64,000 nucleotides of DNA from Undaria pinnatifida (Eukaryota > Sar > Phaeophyceae > Laminariales > Alariaceae): NCBI GenBank assembly GCA_012845835.1, contig JABAKD010000008.1, forward strand, positions 10,247,709 to 10,311,708, read 5' to 3'. Positions within the stretch are counted from its first letter, which is position 1; the number at the start of each line of letters is the position of its first letter. The notes beneath the pieces are model-generated. The model had not been told where the DNA came from and did no database searches. It worked only from the letters and a program-made list of their open reading frames with translations. Both the position numbers and the translations under genes were made by a program. Below, piece after piece: positions 1 to 12,100 of the stretch.

Positions 1-229
1 AGCGGAGTCACTATTAGCTTTAGCATGCTTACAGCAGCGAGAGGCTTGTTTGCATATCATCTCCCGCGAGCGTGGAAACTACTTGTTGTGTTTTCAATTC
101 AATTCTTCAATTCAATTATTAACATTGTATGAATTGTTTAAATGTCGCCCCCGCCCCAGCCCCTCTCCCCCCCTTCCCCTCCCTATACATTATTATATAT
201 TGTTTTGTTTTGTTTGGATTTCTTTTTTT

Positions 230-450
230 GTTTTTTCTCACACTTCTACTTTCCAGCTTCTGAACAAGCCGTGGTCACAGGTGTCGTCCCTTCTTCCCCC
301 CGGTTCTTGCCTTCAATTTTTATCGCGCATAGGGTTCAGCAATCCCACTGCTCGTCGATTTTTCATCGAGTGTTGAGACACACTCCTCCAGCTGTGAGAT
401 CGAAGATTTCGTGGAAATTCTTATTTGCAAGCTGTGTGTGTAACTCCGAT
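230..450. repeat. Dispersed repeat, copy 1
   Basis: Segments CAAGCCGTGGTCACAGGTGT, GGTTCAGCAATCCCACTGCT and AGCTGTGAGATCGAAGATTT recur at 13560-13690 (plus), 55270-55415 (minus) and 55755-55830 (plus, distal part only). Confidence 0.75.
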
Positions 451-1524
451 CGCGCGTATTACTTGGTGTATGTCCTCGTTAACCCCCTTGAGACTTGAGA
501 GGGAAGTTTACGGCGTCGACCATTCGAACCAGAAGCGGGCTGCTTGCATATTGGTGATACGTTTCGTGTGCGAGCTGAAATGGCACAAGCAAGGTGCACG
601 ACTTGATCACGGCATGATCCCGTTCGTACCGCCGGGCACTGAAGGAGACGGGTGACGGTGGATAGCGCAGATTAAGGGGGCGCTTGGAGCGGTATTTCGT
701 ATGGGTTAGGGTCAGCGTTAGGGTTAGGGTTAGTTAGCATGGTTGAAAAAAAAAAAAAAAAAAAAAACGAGCCCCACAAGGGTTAATGATAACAGAGGTC
801 GGCGACTCCCGTTAGAACTAGCTTGTGCCAGGGTCAACAGGGTGATGTTGATCAATCTATGCTCGGAAACTATAAAACCCGTTTTTATTGGGGGGGGGGG
901 ACGAAATATGACGGCCGTGGAACTCATCACTTTTATCGTGTATGCCCTGTGAGTCGTATAAAGCCGGTCAGGGGAGAGCTGCTTTTTTTTTTTTTTTTTT
1001 TTCACGTATATCGTACCAAATTTCGTTCTCCAACACATCCCTTTCCCCCTCGTACATTTCCGCGACAAAGACAATCATTTGTCACCCCCGATACTTTGAC
1101 GTTTATATTTGGGAGATGGTTGGCAGAGGGTCATAGTAGTTGAGATACTTCTGTTCTGTGGAAGGATCGTATTCGATTTATGTCGGAACGACATCCATCT
1201 ACGCTATTTTGTCGGAGGGCAATAATACTGGTGATAATGTGTATGGTCTTCATGAAAAACTATCAAGTACATACGTAATTATCTGGTATTTGTTGACCCA
1301 ATACTAAACCATGTGGAAGATGGAACGCAGGAAAGCTGGAGTTTTGTGGAACGGTGTTGAATCTTAATATATGGAAGGCGTGTTGGTTTGGGGACATCCA
1401 CGTAAATGATGAGAGCAAGTGCGTGTGAGGTTGAACTAGGTGACAGCCTGTAATTGGTGGAGGGCTTTTGGGGATTGATATGTTTAAGAGGGCAGGAGGT
1501 TGTGGTAAGAGTGAGCCGCCTTAA

Positions 1525-1720
1525 CCGCAATTCTGAACTTTTGCCTAGGATAAAATACGGAAATCGGGGAAGTTTGGTGTGGCCCTTTACCGCAATTCTG
1601 AACTATTGTCTGGGATAAAGTACGGAAATTGGGGAAGTTTGGTTTGGCCCTTTACCGCAATTCTGAACTTTTGTCGAGGATAAAGTGCGGAAATCGGGGA
1701 AGTTTGGTTTGGCCCACGTG
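1525..1720. repeat. Tandem repeat, 65 bp x 3
   Basis: The unit starts CCGCAATTCTGAAC (1525, 1590, 1655) and ends GGGGAAGTTTGG. Copies differ by a few substitutions. Confidence 0.9.
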
Positions 1721-2379
1721 TTCTTGCAGTATTACGAGGAGGAAAACATGAAGATTTTTTTTTTTTTAAACCTGTCCAAAACGTTACTTTAAACTATATA
1801 TCCCTAACCCTGACCCCAACCCCTTCCATACCCATGGGAATTTGTCCGGGAAAAATCCGACACGTTTTTTTTTTTTTGTTTTTTTTTTCAAGTTTGGTCG
1901 ACCACAATAACACTCGTATGTAACAAAATATTCGCCGGTTTCCATACTGTATCCTTGATAATTAGAGGCAGTGAGATTGGGCTCAGCCAAGGGCCAACTT
2001 TCGATCAATATGCCAGATCCGTGAAGTGTGACGACGTGTTTACGCGCGTGTGTGTTTTCTGTGTTTTGTGTGGACTTTTTTCGTGTGCGTTTTTGCGCGT
2101 TATGGCCTTAGACACTGCCGCCCCCCACTTTTTTTGGGAGGGGGCACAAGGTATTTTGAAATTTGAGTTGGAGGCGTTTTGCGGTGGCGGGTTAATTTTT
2201 TTCGTACTGACTGTATTGATAATAGTGGGCTTGCGTGTATTCTGTATGTGTTTTACCAGCCTCATTGTTGCGTCCGTAGTCCTCCTCCATTTTCTGATCG
2301 AGCCCCCCCCCCCCCCCTTGCCCCCGCTCCCGCCCCCTTCTCCGCCCCCTTCTTCCCCCCCCCGCCCCCCTTGGTCCAG

Positions 2380-2456
2380 CTGCAAGATGGAGAGCTCGGC
2401 ACGGCCGCCATGGGCTGCGTGGTGCGAGCGGCGCTCAAAAAGCGAACGGGCGAGAT
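2380..2456 (+). CDS. CDPK exon 1 (first recognised): P-loop
   Basis: The acceptor CAG at 2377-2379 follows a long C-rich pyrimidine tract; the donor is AT|GTGAGA at 2457. The exon encodes 25 codons plus two bases, with ELGTAAMGCVV as the ATP-binding loop and KKRTGE before the junction. The split ATG codon joins exon 2 to give TGEMFACKTF, the normal CDPK order, which is strong support although the next exon is 3.9 kb away. It starts on a codon boundary, so an upstream coding exon should end in phase 0. Confidence 0.8.
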
Positions 2457-3072
2457 GTGAGAATTGCTGTCATCATACCGGAGCATGTATCCTTTGTATT
2501 GTCACCCTGTTGACCCTGGTACTCTACCTACTTGGTAGCTACCAGTAGTACTAAGGAGAGTCACCGACCTTTGTCTTCCATGAGGACACATGCCCGCAAC
2601 GCGCGCGATGGAAGTACCACAGCTGTGAATGTGAGTCTCGACGATATCCTCGATTCTCACAGGTGAAGAGTGTTTATAGCCTCAACTACCAGTAGTAGAC
2701 TCGTTTTCGGCGGATCGGCGTTGCTGGTCTGGTTTCTTGCGCGGTGATGACCCCCTCTTTCTTTATTTTCCAAAAGCTCTGTTGTTTGTTGTACCTGGTA
2801 TGGCTCATACATAGGAACGCCCCGTGTTTGCAGTGGCTCGGGTTCACTCGAGCGAGTGATTCCCCCTCCCCCTCCCCCCCCCCCCCCCCCCCTTGGTTTG
2901 CGGTTGTCGGCTTTCGTGCTGCTTTTTATTGCGCAATGGAACGGCAGGCCACGCTGCCCCAAACACAATCGCCTAGAGACACGTTGTCCGTGAGGAACAG
3001 AGTCAATCGTGCCGATTAATGAAAACGTCAAACCCAGTAGTGAAAATACCCCCCCTAACGTAGCCTTGGTCG

Positions 3073-3106
<34 letters not shown>

Positions 3107-6100
3107 TCGCCTCCCCCCTCCCCGATTTTTAAGCCAACCCCATCCCGAAGGGGTAACCTTGTAGACAAACCTATTCGTATGAAGTCGTGTTCGCTATGAA
3201 TGGTCGGTGTTACTTGCCAGATTACAAGGGCGGTGGCCTGTATCTGCTAGTTGTTTCTTGAAGTTATTTACAAGAGTTTTGTCCCCCCCCCCCCTTTTTC
3301 CGACGAAAGAAGAGAAAAAAAATACATTAGGGCGAGCGTTTTTTCTTTCTTGTTTTTTCGCCGCTGCTGTGCACGCAACGCGCAACCAACACCTAAAACA
3401 GTTTTTTTACTGGTCATGACGCGGGTTGTGTCGGGAGGTTATCAAAATCTCGCAGGTCGAGTGGGGTCGGGTCGGGTCGGGTCGGGTCTGTCCAGAAGTT
3501 TTTTTGTAATATCACAAATCGACACACGATGCGTATGAAAATACGTGGAAGTGTGGTGAGCTAAAGCTTTATTTTTCCCCACCCGCCGGAGGATAAAAAA
3601 AAAAAAAAAAAAAAAAAATCACAAATCGGGACGGGTTACCCTGACTCGACCTTACCCTTGAAAAGCCCTAAAACAATTGAACTACTACAGCTGTATGACA
3701 TTCGCAAAAACAGGAGTGGGACAAAGGACTGTTCCCAACTTTTTGGTAAGGCAACCCCAATGGATTGCTCTACAGCTACAGCTACATACGTTTTTTTGTG
3801 ATTTTTTGTTGCCCCTTGTTGTCCATCTTTTACCCTCACGAAGACGCTTAACCCGTTTAGCACCGCACTCCCGATGCGGGAACAAAACAGTTGGAGTTAG
3901 AATAGGAAAACAAAATAGGAGTTGAAAAATAAAATGGGTTTAAGGAAATGGTGCATTAATCGTGCTGCATGCGCGTTGTGGTTAAGACATCAAAGGCAAT
4001 CAATCATAGGTTGATGTTGCCTGCGGGTTGTGTTCCTGCAGTTATTTTCGTCCCACACGCCATTGACCCACCGACCCGCCCGCCCTGCCCACCCGCCCGC
4101 CAGCCTGCCCACCCGCCCGCCAGCCCGCCAGCCGCAGCCCGCCTGGCCTGAAGTACTCCGTATCGGGTATAGTCATCCCACGGAAAGGTTGCAGCGAAGT
4201 TACTGAGTTCCTAACGCGAGGAGGAGGTCAATATCAACATCACCCGACCTAAACATGCCTTCGAAGACATTCGTTCGCCCAACTCGACCAACATTTCTCT
4301 TAATGTTTTTGTTTTTTTCTATCCTCCGGCGGATGGGGGAAAAAAAAAAAACTCAAGCTCGCCCCACTTCCACGTATTTTCATACGCGTCGTGTGTCGAT
4401 TTAACTCAGTTGCTTTCGCAACCCAACGCTAGCTGGCCCATCCTTCGGACCCCACTGTAGCGATAGCGTGAGCTGTCCCTATCGGCGGTCCTCGTTACTT
4501 CCCCGGCAGCACAAGCTATAGTTGTATACGGATGCGTGTGTGTGTCGACCCGGCCTGTCCCCTGAGGGTCAGGTTCGGTGGAGATAGCCACCCAGAATGT
4601 CATCTTTCCGGGTAGTGTGGGACTTGCGTAAGCTCACCCACTAACAAAACCCCTGGCCATGGGAGATGGCCTTCCGCCGGACTTGGTCCAGTTACGGTCA
4701 ACCCTACCCATTCGGGCGTTGGTCCTCGTCTATTAATGCTGTATTAATACTACAGTAGTCCCGAAACGAATATCAGCGTAAAATGATCACCCGACGAACA
4801 TTTCTATTATGCGCAGCCCGACCAACATTCCTATTGATGCTGTATTAATACTGCAGCTGTCCCGAAACGAATATCAGCGTAAAATGATCAAATGCTTACC
4901 GATAGTTCACGCTTGAGGAGGAGCTCAACCGGCCAGGTATACCTTTTTTTGGCTAAGCTAAAAAAGTGCAAACCCTTACCGTGGGATGACTCCGATACGC
5001 CGGCCCTAATTGCACACCGGGCCTGGACGCGTGCTCGTACGATAGAGATATGAAGGTATACCCCTTTTTGGCTAAAACCTCCTTAACTGCACACCGGGTC
5101 TAGACGCGTGCTACCATAGAGGTACTAAGGTATACCTCTTTTTGGCTAAAACTTCCCTGAGTGCACACCGGGTCTGGACGCGTGCTCGTACGATAAAGGT
5201 ACTAAGGTATACCTCTTTTTGGCGAAGGAAATATGAGTGATGGGGCTTTTAGCACCGCACTCCCGACATGGGGACAAAACACTTGGAGTTGGAGTAGGAA
5301 AAAAATAGGAGTTGGAAATCGGTTATTAACGCCAGAATCGTTGGAATAAAATTAATGTCATTTTTATTTGCACTATTTTTGTGCTTGTATGCCTATCGTG
5401 TACAGCGACCAAAAAAAAGATGATTGCGATATTGCAAAGCGTCTACGAGTCTGTATTCACGGAGATCCATTGTTAACAGGATGGGATTGCACACATTCAA
5501 AAAGAAAAGCATCGCCACTTTTCAGGCGAGCTCTTGTACGCTATGACTCTGTTCGATTGGGGCTCTGTGTTCCAACAAGATGGAATTAATTGCACACATT
5601 AGAAAAGAAAATCATCGCCACTTTTCAGGCCAGCTCTTCTGCGCTATGACTGTGCTTGATTGGGGCTCTGTATTCCTGGTACGGTCAGCCAACCAGATGA
5701 AGTTGAGAATATATCTATTACTCAAAGGCGGGTGCTTTTTTGCCCTTTTTTGTTTTCAAACTCATCCTGCTAACAGTGGATCTCCGTAATGGCGTGAACG
5801 CGCAGCAGTAGGAGTAGGGTCATGATGCTCCCGTCCCGTACGAGTCATTGGATTGTTGTAGTTCAGACTCCATTTTTATCATCACCAACCAGCAGATTTT
5901 TTTAACCGCGCCGGGTCATGACCCGGCCGGTGACAACCCCTGGTTATCATGAGCTCGTAAGCGAAACCTTCATGGTTAGTAGCGTCCCAAAGAAGGAAAA
6001 AAGCTGCGCAGAAACGCCTTTTGGAAACCCTCCGGAATGACATGACTCGCAAAAAATCACATACCACCATATGTCGATATAATGTGGACGGACGAAGAAC

Positions 6101-9100
6101 TGAGCTAGGATATGGGACGTCGATCTCTCTGTGCTCTCTGTGCTTGTGGATACACGGTAAATAAGTTACACCAAGAAATGCAGCGTGACCTGAAATAATG
6201 CGGTGGAACCTAAACCAATAAGCTCCAGTGCATGTGGAGAATCTGTACAAAGCGTAATATTCCGACACACCACACTCACCCACCATTCACAAAAAATCAC
6301 GCAACACCACCCGTTACTACAGGTTTGCGTGCAAGACCTTCATGGTGAGCAGCGTCCCCAAGAAGAAAGCGCAGAAGCGGATTCTGGAAACCCTTCGGAA
6401 TGAGATCGACCTCCTCCGCAGCCTGGACCATCCTAACGTTGTCCGCGCCTACGAGTCGTACGAGGTCGGCCGGGACCTGCACCTGGTGATGGAACTTTGC
6501 ACCGGGGGAGGTGAGTTGATGCTTTTTTCACGGGGCACACAGTAGTAATTGCAGCAGCAGCCTTTGGGGCAGCGATAGCAGTTATCGTAGTAGCAGCCGC
6601 AGCAGTCTTCGTTGCAGCAGCAGCAGGCGTCGGGAATTCTTGCAGCAGCAGGCGGCGGGAATTCTCGCAGCAGCAGCAGCAGCAGCAGCAGCAACCGTTG
6701 GGGCAGCAGTAGCAGTTCTCGTAGTAGCAGTGGTGGCAGCAGCAGCAACAGCGTTCCTCGTAGCAGCAGCAGCCGCAGCAGCAGCAGCAGAGGCGGCGGC
6801 AATCCTTGCAGCAGCAGCAGCAGCAGCAGCAGCGACAACAGCCGTCGTAGCTGCACAGCCGTCGGTGCTCGTGTGTAGTGGTCCTTGCAGAAGCAACAGC
6901 CGTCCTCGTTGATTTTTTTTTCTGTTTCTGAATGCCTGTGCTCCTTAACCCAAAATCGGCGGAAGAATTAACGTCATTCTTGTTTTGCAGAAACTTTTTT
7001 TTTTTGGTATACCTAGGTCATGGGCTTGTTTATTGGGCTGCGCTTTCGTGTTTTAACACAGCCGTTGTTTGGGTTTCGTATGAACCTCCTTCAAAAACGA
7101 AACGAGGTGTGGATACCAGGCCCTATTCCCTAGATCGTACCGCCTCGTTGTCACTATAATCCTTCAAGACCATCCTGGCTCCTCGAGGGCGCTCTGAGGT
7201 TTTCCCTCATCGGTGACGGTCGAGAGTGTGATTACGCACACACCCCACCTCGGTGTGTCTCCACACCTCCGTATTATAACAAAGAGAACCCTGCGAAGGG
7301 ACCACAGTCCCACAGAGGAGCCTAGAAAAGAACAGGGTGCCACGCGTGCTACGATGGAGGGGTGCGCCACTTTTTTTCTGAGATTCCTCGATTTGGGAGC
7401 TTAAGACATGTCCCAAAAACTTTTTCGGAGAAAAGTGAAACTGCTATCATACGTATATACCGAATGAAAAATGCTACGCAACCCCTTTGGAGCCCCCAAA
7501 CCCCTCCCTATACGAATTCCAAGTAATTTTGTCCCCAAGACGGGTTTCCAGTTGTAAAGGCGTTGAGGAGCCCCGTCATTCAGAAAACGTGTCACACGAA
7601 AACTGCCGCCTCCATCGTAGGACGCGTCTTTGACACGTCTACCGTGGCGGGTGTCGCAGCAACAATAACAAGCCGTCGAAGCAGCAACGTTCTGGGTCCT
7701 CGTACTAGTAGCAGCAGCTGGCGTCTGATAGCAGCTGGCGTCTGATAGCAGACAGTTACAGGAGTTCTTGTTGGCAGCAGCGATCGTTGTGGCTGCAGCA
7801 GCAACCCTCGTAGTAGCAGCAGCGGTCCTGGTGGTACGTTGCGGGAGCCGGCGGCGATCCTTCATGGCGGCAGCAGCGTCAGCTGTCGTCGTAGCAGCAA
7901 CGACTCTCTTCTCACTGACTTTGTGTCGTGTCTGTGTCTGACTGTCGGCCGGTCCGTCCGTCCGTCCGTCCGTCCGCCCGTCCGTCCCTATTTCACGTTT
8001 TCTGTCTGTCTTTTGTCCGCCTCTCTAAAAAGACCTGAATGCGAGGTCATATACAGAGCCGCAGGCGGCCGAAGTAGTGAAGCAGATACTGTCGGCAATC
8101 AGACACGCACACGACAAGGGCATCTGCCATCGGGACCTCAAGTTCGAGAACATTCTCTGGGAATCCAATTCCCCCGACGCTCAGATCAAGGTCAGGATGT
8201 GGGGTGGGCGAGTGGGGCGGGGGCGGGGGGTTCGGGGTTTGCCGGCGGACGGGCGGGCGGAGAGGGGGGGGGGGGAGGGGGGAGGGGGGGTATCGTGGCA
8301 AGGCTCCTCTTATGGGATTCGTGTGTTTTGGCGTCGGATTTTGCACCTCGAAAAAGCGTCAAGCTCGGCACATTTTACCATACCATGGGTTAAATTTACG
8401 TTCGCCAGTCGTGATTAGCCGAAAAAGCGTGCAATTATCGCGCATTCTCAACAGAGAGGCGTGTTTTTCTAGTTGGTTCGGATGCGTCTTGTGTTACCTC
8501 TTTTAAGTTGAAAATTAGAGTTCGCCTTTCCCGCCTCCTCGCTGTCGCTGTGTACGAACGTGTGAACGCGACGCGAAACCCGCAAGAAATCGCCTTCGGC
8601 ATGTCCTATTTTTCACGACTCCGAACCATTCATTCAAGCAGTGAGTAGAGTAGATGGTCGACGGGTCAATGCGAAAACAACAGCCAATACCAGCGATAGA
8701 ACGCACTTTTTTTTGTCCTCTTAAGCTGTTTTTTTTTTCGCTCTTGCTGTTGCTCGTGGTTGCGTTCTCGCGTGTTTTTATGTGTACGATCGAACGAACG
8801 CGAATCGAGTCGAAACCCTCAGCAGATCGACTTCGGCATCTCGTTTTTTTCATTCCCCTGGACTGTTACAGCACAAGTAGGTTTAGGATGTTTAGTCGGC
8901 CGCTCAATGCGACAACAACAACCAACGACAACGAAATTGACGCACGTTTTCCCAGGCTTGAAAGATTTTTTTCTTTCGCTCCCGTTGTTGCTCGTGGTTG
9001 TGCTTCCTCGTGTTCTCCGTGTGTGCGCACAAACGAACGCTAACCGAATCGAAACCCCTTAGCTGATCGACTTCGGCATGTCGGCGCGGTTCCAAGAGGG

Positions 9101-12100
9101 GATGCCGATGAACGAGCGCGTCGGGACGGTGTACACCATGGCGCCGGAGGTCCTGCAGGGAGAATACACCAAGCAGGTACCCGGTCCACAGAACTGTGCA
9201 AAAGTTGAACGCGTCGGACAGATGATCAATCCCCGCTCGATGATCTACAGATCTTTCAGAGAAGATCTGCATGGTGTAGCTCAGGTTACCGGGTGGGGGC
9301 CGTGCGATCTGCATGCTGTCGGGTACTTTTCCTGGGATGGCTCTGCACTCTATACATACAGATCCCCGTACGTTATCTGATAACGGCAGATGCAAGATCT
9401 AGTGTAGTTGATCTATATGATCTGTATGATCTATATGATCTATATGATATATACGATCTATCTGATATGTCAACCTATCTGCAGGATCTAGTGTGGATGA
9501 TCTAGATCGTGATCCTAGGTACGTAAAAGTTGCAGACGTCGGTCGTGGTCGTTAGCGCTAGCTGGGCTCTACGCTATGAATAGCTCTGTCCAGGCTAATC
9601 GTTCGCTACCTTTCGACGTTTCTTTTTTGTTACGGTACGAGTAGCTTTGAATCGCTTGTTTTTGTTTACGTAAATTGAAGCTTTAATTCGTGTATGTACA
9701 CCTGGTGCGAACAAATCTTTTTTTGTTTAAGAACCATGCACTTTTAGGGTTGCACTGCTGTACTGCCGTGTCGTGGGTGTCGGGAGGGTAGGGGGGATTT
9801 AACTACATCCCTCCTTACGACGACGTCGTGTACCTCTTTCTCACACTCCCCCCCCCCTCCAATACGAAATGAGAAAATGCACAAGATAGGTGGTGAAGCT
9901 GGCATGGCAGGTAGGCAGGGACTAGTACCACCAATACCAACAACGCCAACGCCGACATCAACACCAACGCCAACACACAAACCACCACTTTCGCCACCAC
10001 TTAACCTCTTTCAACCCTTTCTAAGCATTTTATTGTTGTTTTCCTCCGGCTCCTCTGCCTGCTTGCTTCTGGGGCGGGATCGACAGGCGGACCTTTGGAG
10101 CGTGGGTTGCATTACCTTCCACCTGATATCGGGACAGCCGCCTTTCGAGTGCGAGAACGAGGTCGACACGATGCGACGCCTCCTTGCTGTTAGCTACTTC
10201 TGGCCGATGGGATCCACGGTCTCAAGGTGACCCCCCCCACACGCACGCAAACGCCCCCCCCCCCCCCCCCCTCCCCCCTCCCCTCGTGCTGGTCCCCGTA
10301 CTCGCCCATACGAACACACTGCTGTACACACGTGCACCAGGTACAGTTTAATTCGCCACCATTTTCAGGTTATTTCGTCCCAAATGTCAAATATCACCCC
10401 CCCACATGTGATGCGTTGGCCACCAAAGTTTTCATAAGGTAAAATCAAATAATGAAAAAAACGGGAATTGGTCACGATCAGCCCCACCCAACGCCTTCTG
10501 AGGCACTTATCACTGACACGGCGCTCCCCACTGGGGCCTCCAAATGGCGTACACCCATGCTCAGAGGAACTCAATCATGTCATGGTTAGTCTGTTCAGTA
10601 GCTGGTTAGCGCTTGGCGCTCCTAGAGTTGGATGAGTTCGGTGTCACCGCAAGCAAATGGCAGATTTCGGTCGAGGCAATTGCGCCTCCCGATCATAGGC
10701 CATCATTTTCACGGTCGAAGTCCGACTCGAAAACCCGGACGAAATTGACCACGATTCCGCCTGTGTGCTCATAATGCAGCCAGACCTTTCGTTCCCGTCT
10801 TGCAAGAGTAGGGATCTAAACTCCAGCTGCCACGATCGACCTGAAGAGGTGCCTGAAAAATCGCCAAAAACGTGTGCAAGACGGCTGTCCAGCTCTCGCT
10901 TGCGCCGACAGTCGAAACACGCCAAATAACTCGATTTCCTGCCCCGATGCCTACGCAGACACGACGAGTACGTGTTGGTCTTGCTGATACAGCAGCAGCT
11001 GTGTTCTCGGGAAGGGCAACGGGAGAGTGACAGAGCATGCATATGCTACGGTTTCTGCTGCCGGGCTGAAGAGCTGCCCAAACATCATTAAAAAGCCGTT
11101 ACTAAGAAATGAAGCAAACTGGTACGAGTATGATACGATCACGTTTTTCTTCAGCAGCGAAAAATATACTTGTCTACAGTACAACAAAATTAAAACCTCC
11201 TGAAACCATATGTACTGTACCCTTTTTCAAATTCAACCTCCTGAAACCACATGTACCCCTTTTCAAACTTCAGCGACGAGGTCCGACTCGAAGGAGAGCA
11301 CGGAAACTGTTACCGGTTTGCCACCATCGCGGGAGTGCAGCTAAGAGCTCATGCCCGCCTTGCCCACTGGATAAATGGGAAAGTTTTGAGCCAGAGCAGA
11401 GTTACGAAACGCCGTCGGGGAAAAGAACGGAAGCAGTGGTTCTTCCAGTTGTTGATTGATTGTGTCATTGGCCCAACAAAATGTTTTTTTGTCGGCAAAG
11501 GAACAAAGGTGTCCCCCCCCCCCTCCTCCGCCTGCGCCCTTGTCGCGGTGAGATATTTTGGAAACCCCACCAAGGTCGACTCTCCCTGCCCTCTTACACC
11601 CCCCCCCCCTTGCCCCCGCCCGCCCTCCCCCTCACCCACCCCATCCCTCGCCCTTGTCAACGCGCGATGTATGTTTTTGTTTGGAACCGCCACTAAAATC
11701 AAAAGCGAGGCGAAAGCGTTCGTGTATAACCTGCTCAAGTTCGACCCGCGGCGGCGATGGACCGTGCAGGGGGCCATCGCGTCTCCGTGGCTCAAACGTT
11801 TCGCCCCGGGGGGCGTCGACGCCAGCCCGCGCAACTCTTCCAAGGCGTCGCATGTGTCCGTATCGACCGCCGGTTTGCCTTCGCCCTCGAATTCTCTACG
11901 TCCTGCGTGGGTGGGGACAGGGGGGGGGCTGGGGGCGGAGGCGGGGGCTGCTTCAGAGGAGGCGGAAATGCTGCTGGGGGTTGCCGGTTCGTCGGGGGGG
12001 GGCGAGTCGGTGGCGACGTCGGGAGTAGGAGGAGGCGTGAGCGTTGGGGGGGGCGGGGTGGAAGGCGAGAAGGATGCGCCGTTGCCCCTACCAGAGAATG

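Larger units (their letters stand above)
1..2379. other. Upstream region, repeats only
   Basis: It contains a dispersed repeat (230-450), short TTAGGG-like runs (703-735), homopolymer A/T runs and the 65-bp repeat. A C-rich tract at 2300-2377 serves as the polypyrimidine tract of CDPK exon 1. No credible gene was seen; a first CDPK exon could be hidden here. Confidence 0.6.
2457..6322 (+). other. CDPK intron 1 (3.9 kb)
   Basis: It holds the poly-C run (3076-3105), the TIR element 3516-4402, a direct repeat (3858-3925 and 5249-5320, TAGCACCGCACTCCCGA), the four-unit repeat at 4936-5225 and the broken exon copy at 5955. No separate gene was recognised. Confidence 0.6.

Noticed and set aside
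703-735. TTAGGG-like run as a telomere
   Set aside because: Only a few imperfect units with sequence on both sides; at most a short interstitial run.
6449-6912. Long Ala-, Ser- and Leu-rich frames on both strands
   Set aside because: All are translations of an imperfect CAG microsatellite inside a CDPK intron.
8055-8056. Alternative acceptor for CDPK exon 3
   Set aside because: It keeps frame but would remove LNARSYTE, a linker needed for the kinase fold; the AG at 8031-8032 has a better pyrimidine tract.
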